Below the pieces are notes generated by a model that ran no database searches, was not told the DNA's origin, and saw nothing but the letters and a program-made list of their open reading frames with translations. Shown here one piece after another: positions 46,874 through 55,349 of a DNA stretch of 64,000 nucleotides (position 1 is its first letter; each line of letters begins with the position of its first letter). The stretch lies in contig NZ_FNHI01000003.1 of NCBI RefSeq assembly GCF_900103455.1, positions 1,894-65,893 of the forward strand. Reading direction: 5' to 3'. Source of the DNA: Streptomyces wuyuanensis. Lineage in GTDB: Bacteria > Actinomycetota > Actinomycetes > Streptomycetales > Streptomycetaceae. A program made the translations under genes and the position numbers.

Positions 46874-47440
46874 ATGTCCATCAGACGATCGGCGGCAGCA
46901 GCCGTACTCATCGCCCTCACCCTGACGGCGTGCGGAACTCAGCGGGGCGGGCAGGCGCAGACACGGGCGTCCGGCCCCTCGCCGTCCTTCGCTCCACGGC
47001 CCGAGTGCGCACAGGCAGCCGAGGTGCCCGTACCCGAGCCGTCGTCTCCGCTCCCCGGCGTGGACGGCGGTCGGGCCCAGGAGAACGGGGACGCTCCTCC
47101 CAACTACGCCGACAACCACGCCTATCGCATGCAGGCGCCGCTCGCGGCCGACCAGCGCGCCCAGGGCGAGGCGTCCGCCGCGCTCATCCGCAAGGAGCTG
47201 GAAAGGGTCCGGGAAGAGGGGGACTTCGGCGACGAGCGGATCGCGGCCGCGTTGAGGAGCCTCGGCTGCGGGGAGGAGCACGGCGTCCACATCGGGGACG
47301 GCTTCTACAGCGTCCACACGGGTGTCGTCTGCGTGTCCGGGCGCGTCACCGAGGAGGAGCTGACCAGCGAGGTGCACGGCGCGTATGCCGAGCCCCAGCC
47401 AGGGACGGGACCCTGCGTCGAGAACCGGGGAGGCCACTGA
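46874..47440 (+). CDS. Putative lipoprotein
   Basis: The protein is 188 residues with a type II signal peptide: MSIRRSAAAAVLIALTLTAC, where LTAC is the lipobox and Cys20 the lipidation site. The mature part is unstructured for about 50 residues, then helical (ADQRAQGEASAALIRKELER) with two cysteines (LGCGEE, GVVCVSG) that could form a disulfide. No family is recognised. It is expected on the outer face of the membrane. Confidence 0.82.
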   Translation: MSIRRSAAAAVLIALTLTACGTQRGGQAQTRASGPSPSFAPRPECAQAAEVPVPEPSSPLPGVDGGRAQENGDAPPNYADNHAYRMQAPLAADQRAQGEASAALIRKELERVREEGDFGDERIAAALRSLGCGEEHGVHIGDGFYSVHTGVVCVSGRVTEEELTSEVHGAYAEPQPGTGPCVENRGGH

Positions 47441-47478
47441 CCGGCTCCAGGCGCCGGTCGGGTACGGCTCCGGCTCGC

Positions 47479-48084
47479 TCACCGCCCCGGCGGCGCCTCC
47501 GTGGCGCAGCCGTCGAGCAGCGGGCCGAGTTCTCGCGCAACCGACGTCAGGGCGCGGACGTCGCGTTCGGCGCGGGCGATGAGGATCGCGCCCTCCAGAG
47601 CGCCGATCATGAGGGTGGCGAGGGCCTCGGTGCGTTCGGCCGGCACCCCCATCTCGCCGAGGGCCCGGGCCAGCGGACGGTTCCAGCAGGCGAAGGCGTC
47701 GGCGGCGGCGGTGCGCGTGGACTCGGTGGAGGCCGTGCAGTCCACCGTCGCGGCGGCGACGGGACAGCCCGTGCCGAAGCCGGAGTTCTCGTACTCATCG
47801 GTCCACTGGCGCACCATGGCGGCGAACAGCCCGCCCGGCGTGGGGCGGGGCAGCTCGGCGAGGAAGCGGTCGACGCGCCGGGCCGCGTACCGCCCCGCCC
47901 ATTCGACGGCCTCGTTGACCAACTGCTCCTTCCCGCCCGGGAAGTAGTGCTGGAGCGAACCGCGCGGCGCCCCGGCGTGGGCGGCCACGTCCCGCATTCC
48001 CGTCGCCGTGACTCCGTCGCGCCGGATGAGCTGGGCCGCACTGAAGACCATCCGCTCCCGCGGCCCCCGCCCGGAACCCGCCAT
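47479..48084 (-). CDS. TetR-family regulator (LmrA/YxaF-like)
   Basis: The protein is 201 residues. The helix-turn-helix region reads FSAAQLIRRDGVTATGMRDVAAHAGAPRGSLQHYFPGGKEQL, and the C-terminal part (FGTGCPVAAATVD, RALGEMGVPAERTEALATL) matches the LmrA/YxaF TetR subgroup, repressors of small exporter or oxidoreductase genes. It lies 38 nt downstream of the GNAT gene on the same strand, and the pair of identical palindromes upstream of that gene is the likely operator for autoregulation. Confidence 0.9.
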   Translation of the reverse strand: MAGSGRGPRERMVFSAAQLIRRDGVTATGMRDVAAHAGAPRGSLQHYFPGGKEQLVNEAVEWAGRYAARRVDRFLAELPRPTPGGLFAAMVRQWTDEYENSGFGTGCPVAAATVDCTASTESTRTAAADAFACWNRPLARALGEMGVPAERTEALATLMIGALEGAILIARAERDVRALTSVARELGPLLDGCATEAPPGR

Positions 48085-48122
48085 CGTTGACCTCCTGCCG
48101 ACCGGCGAACACGGGCGCGTGG

Positions 48123-48707
48123 TCAGCGCCCCGGCCGCCCCAGCCTATAGACGCGGGTGAGCCCGTCCCGGTCGAGGGACGAACTCTCCGGCTCGAGGTG
48201 GCGCGCCATCGCGTCGAGCAGCCGGGACCGGCCCGGGAGAACGGTCGCCGAGATGCGTTCGACGCCGCGTCGACGGGCGCGGGCGAGGAGTTCGTCCACC
48301 ATGGCCCTGCCCAGTCCCTGCCGCTGCCACTCGTCGGCGACGAGCACCCCGAGCACGGCGGCCGCCCCGGGTCCGGCTTCCGCCGGGGCGGCGAGTCCCG
48401 CCAGCCCGGCGAGCCGTCGACGGTCGCCGCGGTGGACCACGACCGCGTCGTGCACCTCTGGCCTGCAGGCCAGAACGCTGTCGGCGTACTCGCGCGGCAG
48501 CTCGCGCGGGAGCCCGAAGAAGCGCAGGCGGACCGTCTCGGGCGAGCACCCGGCGAAGAGTGACCTCAGGGCGGGGCCGTCACCGGGACGGACGCTCTCG
48601 ACGTACCACCGCCCCGATCCTTCCGTCCCGGGCAGGGCACCGGGCGCGGGCCGGCCTCGATCACGAGGGGCGGGAGGGACGGGGGAATCCACTATGACGC
48701 TCGTCAT
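48123..48707 (-). CDS. GNAT-family N-acetyltransferase
   Basis: The 194-residue protein is tentatively started at ATG 48707, whose codon lies in the first operator palindrome; ATG 48743 upstream is an alternative. The GNAT core is clear: YVESVRPGDGPALRSLF, LRFFGLPRELPREYADSV, then the acetyl-CoA loop in VLVADEWQRQGLGRAMVDELL (Q/R-x-x-G-x-G). The acyl acceptor is unknown. It forms a probable operon with the TetR gene downstream. Confidence 0.83.
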   Translation of the reverse strand: MTSVIVDSPVPPAPRDRGRPAPGALPGTEGSGRWYVESVRPGDGPALRSLFAGCSPETVRLRFFGLPRELPREYADSVLACRPEVHDAVVVHRGDRRRLAGLAGLAAPAEAGPGAAAVLGVLVADEWQRQGLGRAMVDELLARARRRGVERISATVLPGRSRLLDAMARHLEPESSSLDRDGLTRVYRLGRPGR

Positions 48708-48734
48708 GGAACCCAGTATTATGACGAGCGTCAT
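48694..48734. promoter_or_regulatory. Twin TetR-type operator palindromes
   Basis: atgacgctcgtcat (48694-48707) and atgacgagcgtcat (48721-48734) are two perfect palindromes separated by 13 nt; with the adjoining bases the whole region is itself an inverted repeat. They lie between the divergent GNAT-TetR genes and the plus-strand dehydrogenase, overlapping the GNAT start. Confidence 0.85.
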
Positions 48735-48763
48735 AGACGGCAAGGCGACACTGGCGGTGCTCC

Positions 48764-49660
48764 GTGGACACGGTTGTGGGCTTTGTGGGACTCGGCATCA
48801 TGGGGCAGCCCATGGCGCTCAACCTCGTGCGGTCCGGGCAGGACCTCGTCGTCTGGAACCGCGGCGCGGCCCGGTGCGAGCCGTTGCGCGCGGCCGGTGC
48901 CGGGGTGGCGGCACGGCCCTCCGAGGTCTTCGCGCGGTCGGGCGTGGTGCTCATGATGCTGGCGGACGGACCGGCGATCGACTCCGTACTGGGCCGCGGG
49001 ACAGCGGACTTCGCGGTGAACGTCGCGCGGCGCACGATCGTCCACATGGGCACGACGTCTCCGGATTACTCACGGCGTCTCGAGTCCGATGTCCGTGCCG
49101 CGGGCGGACGGTACGTCGAGGCTCCGGTTTCCGGGTCGCGGGGGCCGGCGGAGTCCGGGCGGCTGGTGGCGATGCTGGCCGGGGAGGAGTCCGCGGTGAA
49201 GGCGGTTCGCCCGCTGCTGCGGCCGATGTGCCACGAGACCTTCGTGTGCGGCCCGGCGCCCAACGCCCTGCTGATGAAGCTCGCGGTGAACCTGTTCCTG
49301 ATCACGATGGTCACCGGACTGACCGAGGCCTACCACTTCGCGGACCGGCAGGGCCTCGACCGGGAGCGGTTCCTGGCGGTGCTCGACGCGGGACCGATGG
49401 CCAGTGGCGTCTCGCGGATGAAGGGCCCGAAGCTGATGGGCCGTGACTTCGAGGCCCAGGCCGCGGCCGTGGACGTACTCAAGAACAACCGGCTGATCGC
49501 GGCGGCGGCGCGGGATTCGGGGCTGGCGTCACCGCTGCTGGACGTCTGCCACGCCCTCTTCGGCGAAACGGTGTCCCTCGGGCACGGGGCGTCCGACATG
49601 GTCGCCGTCCTGCGGGCGATCGAGGCACGCACCGACGGGGAGCGGCCGGGGGCGCCCTGA
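48764..49660 (+). CDS. NAD(P)-dependent beta-hydroxyacid dehydrogenase family protein
   Basis: The protein is 298 residues from GTG 48764, without a clear ribosome binding site. [22 protein letters not shown] is the N-terminal signature of 3-hydroxyisobutyrate and 6-phosphogluconate dehydrogenase relatives. [23 protein letters not shown] is the substrate loop and [21 protein letters not shown] contains the catalytic lysine (K in [10 protein letters not shown]). Imine-reductase-like and GLYR relatives share this pattern, so the substrate is open. It is divergent from the GNAT-TetR pair and probably controlled through the same twin palindromes. Confidence 0.88.
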   Translation: MDTVVGFVGLGIMGQPMALNLVRSGQDLVVWNRGAARCEPLRAAGAGVAARPSEVFARSGVVLMMLADGPAIDSVLGRGTADFAVNVARRTIVHMGTTSPDYSRRLESDVRAAGGRYVEAPVSGSRGPAESGRLVAMLAGEESAVKAVRPLLRPMCHETFVCGPAPNALLMKLAVNLFLITMVTGLTEAYHFADRQGLDRERFLAVLDAGPMASGVSRMKGPKLMGRDFEAQAAAVDVLKNNRLIAAAARDSGLASPLLDVCHALFGETVSLGHGASDMVAVLRAIEARTDGERPGAP

Positions 49661-49701
49661 ACGGGCGGCCGGAACCGTTCCCACGGGGTTCGGGACCGCC
49701 C

Positions 49702-50289
49702 TCAGCCCCCGCCGCCGGAGCCGTTCCGGTCGCCGTGGTCGAAGAGAAGCTCGATCACCGGGCGGGCGGCCGCCCCGGGGTCGTCCCCCAGGCCCTCGGG
49801 CAGAGCACCGGCCAGCCACAGCGTGGCGAAGCCGTGCACGATCGACCACGCGGCCACGGGCGCGTGCGGGGACGCGGGGCCCCGTCGGGCCGGCATCCGC
49901 GCCAGCCCGCCGGCCAGGGCCAGGCCGGCACGCTCGCGCGCGGCACGCACCTCCGGGGCGTCCGCGTGGTAAAGACCCGGCTGGAACATCACCTCGAAGT
50001 GCGCCCTGTGCGTCACGGCGAAGTCCACATAGGCCACCCCGACGTCGAGGAGTTCGTCGCCGGCCTGGCGCAGTGCCTCGGCGAGGAGTTCGTAGCCCTG
50101 GCAGGCCACCGCCGTCAGCAGCCCGGCCTTGTCGCCGAAGTGGTGCTGTGACGCGGCGTGCGAGACCCCTGCCCGGCGCGCCAGCTCCCGCAGGCTCATG
50201 GCGCCGGTGCCGGACTCGCCGATCACCTCGACAGCCGCGTCGAGGAAGGCCTTGCGCAGGTCACCGTGGTGATAGGACTGACGCGCCAT
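49702..50289 (-). CDS. TetR-family regulator (WHG-domain type)
   Basis: The 195-residue protein has an N-terminal helix-turn-helix (YHHGDLRKAFLDAAVEVI; SLRELARRAGVSHAASQHHFGDKAGLLTAV). The C-terminal ligand domain includes AWSIVHGFATLWLAG, the WHG signature of PF13305. It probably represses its own gene through the palindrome just upstream. No obvious target operon adjoins it; the plus-strand dehydrogenase gene ends 41 nt away, convergent. Confidence 0.9.
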   Translation of the reverse strand: MARQSYHHGDLRKAFLDAAVEVIGESGTGAMSLRELARRAGVSHAASQHHFGDKAGLLTAVACQGYELLAEALRQAGDELLDVGVAYVDFAVTHRAHFEVMFQPGLYHADAPEVRAARERAGLALAGGLARMPARRGPASPHAPVAAWSIVHGFATLWLAGALPEGLGDDPGAAARPVIELLFDHGDRNGSGGGG

Positions 50290-50303
50290 CGGGGAACCCC
50301 CAT

Positions 50304-50318
50304 CTTTCCCGTGGAAAG
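50304..50318. promoter_or_regulatory. Probable TetR operator
   Basis: ctttcccgtggaaag has 6-bp arms (ctttcc/ggaaag) around cgt, 15 nt upstream of the TetR start codon. The sequence type matches known actinobacterial TetR boxes, inferred by position. Confidence 0.6.
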
Positions 50319-50503
50319 TTACTACAGCTCACCCGCCGTCCCCGCCGAGGGTCGGCGAGCACCATCCGGAGCCGGGCAGGGACCGCCCGGGACAGACCTG
50401 CGCCCGCGGCCGCCGTGGCGGTCGCGGGCGCACGTTCGCGGTGCTCCGGTACCGGGCCCGCGCCTTGCGCGGCACTCGGGACCCGTCGGTCGCGCGGGCC
50501 GGG

Positions 50504-50848
50504 TCAACTGGCGCGGGCCGGCCTCGGACCGGGGACGGTGATCCAGTGCAGGATGGTCTCCACCGTCCGGTCGTCGAGCGCGCTGAGGATGTTGATCGCG
50601 TCCAGGTCGCCCGGCAGTGGTGCGACGCCGTTGGCGGTCAGGGCCGAGTGCAGGTCCAGGCGCCGGCGGTCGTGTGCCGCGAGCGGGATGGCCAGCCGCT
50701 GCGCCGGGGCGGGCGGCAGGAGTTCGGCTTCGCCGCCCGCCATCGCGGGGTACAGCCCGTCGATGTCACGCGCGCCGGGGACCCGGTAGGGATCGGCGGC
50801 CGTCTCCGACAGCACCGACGACAGCGAAAGAAGGGGCTCAGCAGTCAT
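50504..50848 (-). CDS. Hypothetical protein
   Basis: The protein is 114 residues from ATG 50848, with GGAGGC directly upstream. It has PLLSLSSVLSETAADPYRVPG, then a Pro/Ala-rich stretch, and a C-terminal LNILSALDDRTVETILHWIT-like helix (here DAINILSALDDRTVETILHW). No signal peptide, membrane span or known family is seen. Base use is that of the chromosome and the ribosome binding site is good, so it is likely real. Confidence 0.65.
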   Translation of the reverse strand: MTAEPLLSLSSVLSETAADPYRVPGARDIDGLYPAMAGGEAELLPPAPAQRLAIPLAAHDRRRLDLHSALTANGVAPLPGDLDAINILSALDDRTVETILHWITVPGPRPARAS

Positions 50849-51138
50849 GGAAGCCTCCAGGGTTGCGTCACTGACACCACTGAGGGCGCTCTCCGGCGGG
50901 GAGCGGTTCCTCCTCGCCCCGCACATCACCCGTACGCCGCCAAAACCACGTCATCACACGATCTCGCGGGACACGGACCGCGAGAATCCGGCGCACCGCC
51001 TTTGACCTGCACGGATCCCGCGATCCAGGAAGCCCCTGGCCTGTCAAGTCACGGGTTCCCGGACGTGTTCCCGCGCGCCGTCCGCCGTTTCACTCGGGGT
51101 GGGGCCGCGGCCGCGGCCCGCCGCCGATTGGAGCAACC

Positions 51139-52881
51139 ATGGACACCCGAGCGCCCGGCCACGACCGCACCGGCGAGCATGCGGACACCGCGCCGAACCG
51201 CGGAACGCCGGCCCGCGCGCCCTGGGCCGCCCGGCGCCGGGCGGCCGGACTGCGTGGGGCGCTGTACCGGGCGGTGCTCGCCGCCGGCGCTCCGTTCGCA
51301 CGCCTCGACCGCGCGCGGCCGGCGGGCCCGGCAGACGGACGTGCGGCGGCGCCCGGACGAGGCCGGCGGGGGACGGCCCTGCTGTCGGCAGTGCCCCTGG
51401 CGCTGGTGGCCGGAGCGGGGCTCCCTGGCGCAGCGGCTGCCGACGACGGAGCCGCGGCCACCCGATCCCAGGGCACTCCGGCGAGCATCCCCGCCGCCGT
51501 GCCGGAAGGGCTCCGCCCGTTCTACACCCAGCGAATCGACTGGGAGACCTGCGGTGCGGTCGTCCAGTGCGGCGAGCTGGTGGTGCCGACGGACTACGCC
51601 GACCCGGCCGCCGGCACCATCCGGCTGTCGCTCGCACGCGTGCGGGCGACCGACCCTGCCGACCGGATCGGCTCGCTGCTCTACAACCCCGGCGGGCCGG
51701 GCGCGTCGGGCGTCGACGCGGTGAAGTCCGCTTCCGAGATGCTGGCCACCCCCGGGGTCGCCGCCCGGTACGACCTCGTGAGCTTCGATCCGCGCGGTGT
51801 GGGCGAGAGCGCCCCGGTTCGCTGCGCGCCCGTCCGGACGGCCGGTGACGCCCCGGTCGACATCACCCCGGACACCCCTGCCGAGGTCGACGGGTTCGTC
51901 CGGTCGGCCCGGGAGAACGCGGCCGCGTGCGGTTCCGGAACCGGTCCGCGCCTCGGCCATGTGTCCACCCTGGAGACAGCCCGCGACATGGACGTGCTCC
52001 GCGCCGTCCTGGGCGACCCCAAACTGAACTATCTGGGCGTCTCCTACGGCACGTACCTGGGCACTCTGTACGCCGATCTCTTCCCCGACCGGGTCGGCCG
52101 GCTGACCCTGGACGCCGCGGTCGACCCCCGGCTGGACGCGCTGGAGTCGCTTCGCGGTCAGGCCGCCGGTTTCCAGCGGGCCCTGGACGCCTTCCTCGCC
52201 GACTGCACGAAGCGGCCGGAATGCCCCCTGGGCACCGATCCGGCCAAGGCCGCGAAGCGCCTGACGGATCTGCTGGCACGGCTCGACCGTTCCCCGCTCC
52301 CGGCGGGCGGGGCCGGGCTCCTCGACCGGGACACCACCGTGGTGATCATGGCGCAGTCGCTCTACGGAAGGGACTCCTGGCCCGCGCTGGAGTCGGCCCT
52401 GGGCGCGGCCCTCGCCGGGAACGGGACGGAGTTCTCCGAGCTCGTCGAGGGCGCCGCCGACAACGCGTTCGGCCAGTCCTTCCAGGCCATCTCGTGTCTG
52501 GACCTGCCACCGGCCGTGACCTCCTCGGAGCAGTTGCAGGCCGAGCTGCCCTCCTTCCGGCAGGCCTCCCCCGTCTTCGGCGAATGGCTCGGCTGGAGCG
52601 CGCTGAATTGCGCGGAGTGGCCGGTCGCCGCCGTCGGCACGCCGCGTACGATCACGGCGCCCGGCACCCCGCCGATCCTGGTCGTGGGCACCACACGGGA
52701 CCCGGCGACGCCCTACGCCTGGGCCGAGGGCCTGGCGGGGCAGTTGGAGTCCGGTGTGCTGCTGACCCGCGACGGCGACGGCCACAGCGGGTACAACGTC
52801 GGCAACGCCTGTGTCGACCGGGCCGTCGACAGGTATCTGATCGAGGGCCTGCCGCCTGCGGACGGCACCCGCTGCGCCTGA
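51139..52881 (+). CDS. Secreted alpha/beta-hydrolase, tripeptidyl aminopeptidase (S33) family
   Basis: The protein is 580 residues from ATG 51139. An unusually long Arg/Ala-rich N-terminus (about 75 residues) precedes a hydrophobic export segment (LLSAVPLALVAGAGLPGAAAA). The mature enzyme begins near GLRPFYTQRIDWETCGAVVQC, typical of Streptomyces Tap-like peptidases. The oxyanion region is LYNPGGPGASG, the nucleophile is Ser in LGVSYGTYLG, the acid is Asp in GTTRDPATPY and the base is His in DGDGHSGYN. It removes N-terminal peptides from secreted substrates. The true start may be further in, closer to the signal segment. Confidence 0.9.
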   Translation: MDTRAPGHDRTGEHADTAPNRGTPARAPWAARRRAAGLRGALYRAVLAAGAPFARLDRARPAGPADGRAAAPGRGRRGTALLSAVPLALVAGAGLPGAAAADDGAAATRSQGTPASIPAAVPEGLRPFYTQRIDWETCGAVVQCGELVVPTDYADPAAGTIRLSLARVRATDPADRIGSLLYNPGGPGASGVDAVKSASEMLATPGVAARYDLVSFDPRGVGESAPVRCAPVRTAGDAPVDITPDTPAEVDGFVRSARENAAACGSGTGPRLGHVSTLETARDMDVLRAVLGDPKLNYLGVSYGTYLGTLYADLFPDRVGRLTLDAAVDPRLDALESLRGQAAGFQRALDAFLADCTKRPECPLGTDPAKAAKRLTDLLARLDRSPLPAGGAGLLDRDTTVVIMAQSLYGRDSWPALESALGAALAGNGTEFSELVEGAADNAFGQSFQAISCLDLPPAVTSSEQLQAELPSFRQASPVFGEWLGWSALNCAEWPVAAVGTPRTITAPGTPPILVVGTTRDPATPYAWAEGLAGQLESGVLLTRDGDGHSGYNVGNACVDRAVDRYLIEGLPPADGTRCA

Positions 52882-52916
52882 GGTCCCGGCGGCCCCGCGG
52901 CCCCGGGGCCGGCCCC

Positions 52917-54968
52917 CTACCCCGGCGACGTGGTGGTGGGGGCCGCCTCCGGGGTCGCCTCCGCGGCCGCGACGGGCCGCGGCGCCATCTTCCGCAGGGA
53001 GTCCGAGGTCATGTAGTCCGCCCAGATCTGCGCCGGGAAGAGGCTGCCGCGCACGGTTCCCTCACCGCCCGTACCGGCCATGGGGAGCAGCGGTTTGCCG
53101 GGCTGGGAGCGGAACATCGTCACGGCCGTCGACAGGTTCCCGTTGTACCCGGCGAACCAGGCGGCGCGCTGGGTGTCGTGACGGCCGGTGGCGGCCACGG
53201 CGAAGCGGCCGAGGGCCGTTGCGGCGGGGGCGGCCGCAGTGCCGAACGCGGTGTCCTCCAGCACGGAGGTGACGCCGAGGGCCACCTCCGGGTTCATCAC
53301 GCGCCGCGAGGCCGGCACGGTGAGGCCGGCGACGGATTCGTCCCCCCGGAGCACCTTGGTGACCGAGTACGGCTCGTGCCGCACGCCTTCGCTCGCGAAG
53401 GTCGCGTAGGAGCCGGCCACCCTGATCGCGCTGGGCGAGGAGGTGCCCAGCGAAAACTCCCCGGTGCGGGGCGCCATGCTGCTGCGGAGCATGCCGGCGC
53501 CCACGGCCATGTCCTCGACCCGCGCCAGCCCGGTCGCCGAACCCAGCCGCTCGAAGGGCACGTTGAGGCCGGCCGCCATCGCCTTGCGCAGGGTCAGGAA
53601 GCCACCGGGGCCGGCCAGCGGGGACACGAAGGTGCCGTCCTGCCGCACCGGCGGGAGGCCCGTGGTCAGCCGGCCCGACTCGTCGAAGGCGCTCTCGGTG
53701 GAGACGGCCCGCACGGAACCGTCGTCGGCCACGGCACCGTGCTGGAGCGCCGCGGCGAGCACGAACGGCTTGAAGACCGAACCCGCGGGCACGCCCGAGG
53801 TGTCGGCGTTGTTGGTGAAGTGTGCGGTGGCGTCGGGGCCGCCGTAGACGGCGACGATGGCACCGTCGTCGGGCCGCACGGAGGCGGCGCCCACCTGGAC
53901 GTGACGGTCCGCCGCACGGGTCTTGGGGTCGATGTGCCGCCGGAGGGTGTCCTGGACGGAGCGTTCGAGCTGCTGGACGGCCGCCCGGTCGAAGGTGGTG
54001 TGGATCCGGTAGCCGCCCCGGTCGAGATCGGCGTCGCTGAGGTTCGTCCGCTTCTTGACGTAGCGCTTGGCGATGTCGACGAGATAACCGGTCTGGCCGC
54101 TCAGATTGGTGGACTTGGACTGCGGGCGCGGCGCCGGGAAGACCGTGTACCGGGCCCGCTCGTCCTGGCTCATCATGCCCAGCTCGACCTGGCGGTCCAG
54201 GATCCAGGACCAGCGCTCCGCCGCGCGCTTGCGATGGCTCGCGCCGAGCGCCGGATCGTAATCGTTGCCGCCCTTCAACAGTGCTGCCAGGAATGCTCCC
54301 TGACTGGGATTCAGCTTGTCCGCGGCGATGCCGTAGTAGGCGTTGGACGCGGCCTGGATCCCGTACGCCCCGCGGCCGAACCAACTGGTGTTCAGGTACC
54401 CCTGGAGGATGTCGTCCTTGGTCTTGCGGCTGTCGAGCTTCAGGGCGATGCAGAATTCCTGCACCTTCCGGGACACCGTCTGCTCCTGCGACAGGTACGT
54501 GTTCTTCACGTACTGCTGGGTGATGGTGGAGCCACCCTGGGTCTCCTCTCCCCGGGCCATGTTCGCGACGGCCCGCGCGAGACCGGAGAAGGAGACGCCG
54601 GAGTCCTCGTAGAAGCCGGCGTTCTCGGCCGCGATGGCGGCGTTGCGGACGGACACCGGGATCCGCGACAGCGGGACGTTCTGCCGGTTCACCGCGCCGA
54701 CGCTCACCATCTGGCTGCCGTCGGCCCAGTAGTAGACGTTGGCTTCCTGGCGCGCCGCCGCGTTCTCGCTCGGGATGTCGACGTAGGCGTAGACGGCGGC
54801 GAAGAGCGCCAGGAGCCCGACGACGACGGCGGAGAAGGCTCCGAGGAGCAGCTTCCACGAAGGGAGCCAGCGGCGGAAACCCTGTCTGCCCCGGCGCGGG
54901 TAGTCGATCCGGCGGCGCGGCACGCTCCGCCGGAGGCGCGAGCGGGACGGCTGGGGTTCTTCGCTCAT
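52917..54968 (-). CDS. Class A penicillin-binding protein with degenerate transpeptidase motifs
   Basis: The protein is 683 residues. One membrane span (LLLGAFSAVVVGLLALFAAVYAYV, about 40-63) anchors it. The glycosyltransferase (GT51) domain has the catalytic Glu in AIAAENAGFYEDSG, and GGSTITQQYVKNTYLS and RKVQEFCIALKL, all conserved, so glycan polymerisation should work. The transpeptidase domain keeps the nucleophile motif SVFK (AGSVFKPFV), but the second motif SxN reads GLN (MAAGLNVPF) and the third motif KTG reads ATG (AVAATGRHD). Loss of the serine and lysine is expected to abolish or greatly weaken crosslinking and beta-lactam binding. It is convergent with the peptidase gene and divergent from gltD. 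Confidence 0.9.
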   Translation of the reverse strand: MSEEPQPSRSRLRRSVPRRRIDYPRRGRQGFRRWLPSWKLLLGAFSAVVVGLLALFAAVYAYVDIPSENAAARQEANVYYWADGSQMVSVGAVNRQNVPLSRIPVSVRNAAIAAENAGFYEDSGVSFSGLARAVANMARGEETQGGSTITQQYVKNTYLSQEQTVSRKVQEFCIALKLDSRKTKDDILQGYLNTSWFGRGAYGIQAASNAYYGIAADKLNPSQGAFLAALLKGGNDYDPALGASHRKRAAERWSWILDRQVELGMMSQDERARYTVFPAPRPQSKSTNLSGQTGYLVDIAKRYVKKRTNLSDADLDRGGYRIHTTFDRAAVQQLERSVQDTLRRHIDPKTRAADRHVQVGAASVRPDDGAIVAVYGGPDATAHFTNNADTSGVPAGSVFKPFVLAAALQHGAVADDGSVRAVSTESAFDESGRLTTGLPPVRQDGTFVSPLAGPGGFLTLRKAMAAGLNVPFERLGSATGLARVEDMAVGAGMLRSSMAPRTGEFSLGTSSPSAIRVAGSYATFASEGVRHEPYSVTKVLRGDESVAGLTVPASRRVMNPEVALGVTSVLEDTAFGTAAAPAATALGRFAVAATGRHDTQRAAWFAGYNGNLSTAVTMFRSQPGKPLLPMAGTGGEGTVRGSLFPAQIWADYMTSDSLRKMAPRPVAAAEATPEAAPTTTSPG

Positions 54969-55349
54969 GTGCGGCTGCTCCTCGGTCGGGCCCCGCGCGC
55001 ACGCCCCCGCGGCACGCGGATCTCACCGAGCAATACGGTGCGTGCCGCCCCGGCGTTGCCTGGCGGCACTGTGAAGGACAGCACGCCGCGGAACGGGAAC
55101 CCCGGGACCGGTTTCGGCCTCGCACCGCTACCGGCGAGTCACGTAGGCGGGCCGCACCACGGCCGAGTCTGCGTGGGGCGGGGTGAGTGGGGGCGGCGGG
55201 ACACACCGGCCGCCTCGATGCGGCAGGGGCGCACGGGCCGGTGAGGCACGACTCCGGGGCGGCTCCCGGGCCATGACAAGACGGGACGAACCAGGCGTAC
55301 GCTGGTCGGAACGTCGCAATGCAGTGCGAGAGGACGACGGAGGCGGCGC
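54969..55349. other. Divergent intergenic region, PBP / gltD
   Basis: About 380 nt, GC-rich, with a candidate gltD promoter at 55274-55303. No gene is recognised. Confidence 0.5.
55274..55303 (+). promoter_or_regulatory. Candidate gltD promoter
   Basis: TGACAA (55274-55279) and TACGCT (55298-55303) with 18-nt spacing resemble a vegetative promoter, 47 nt upstream of the gltD start. GGAGG at -11 follows as ribosome binding site. Confidence 0.45.
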
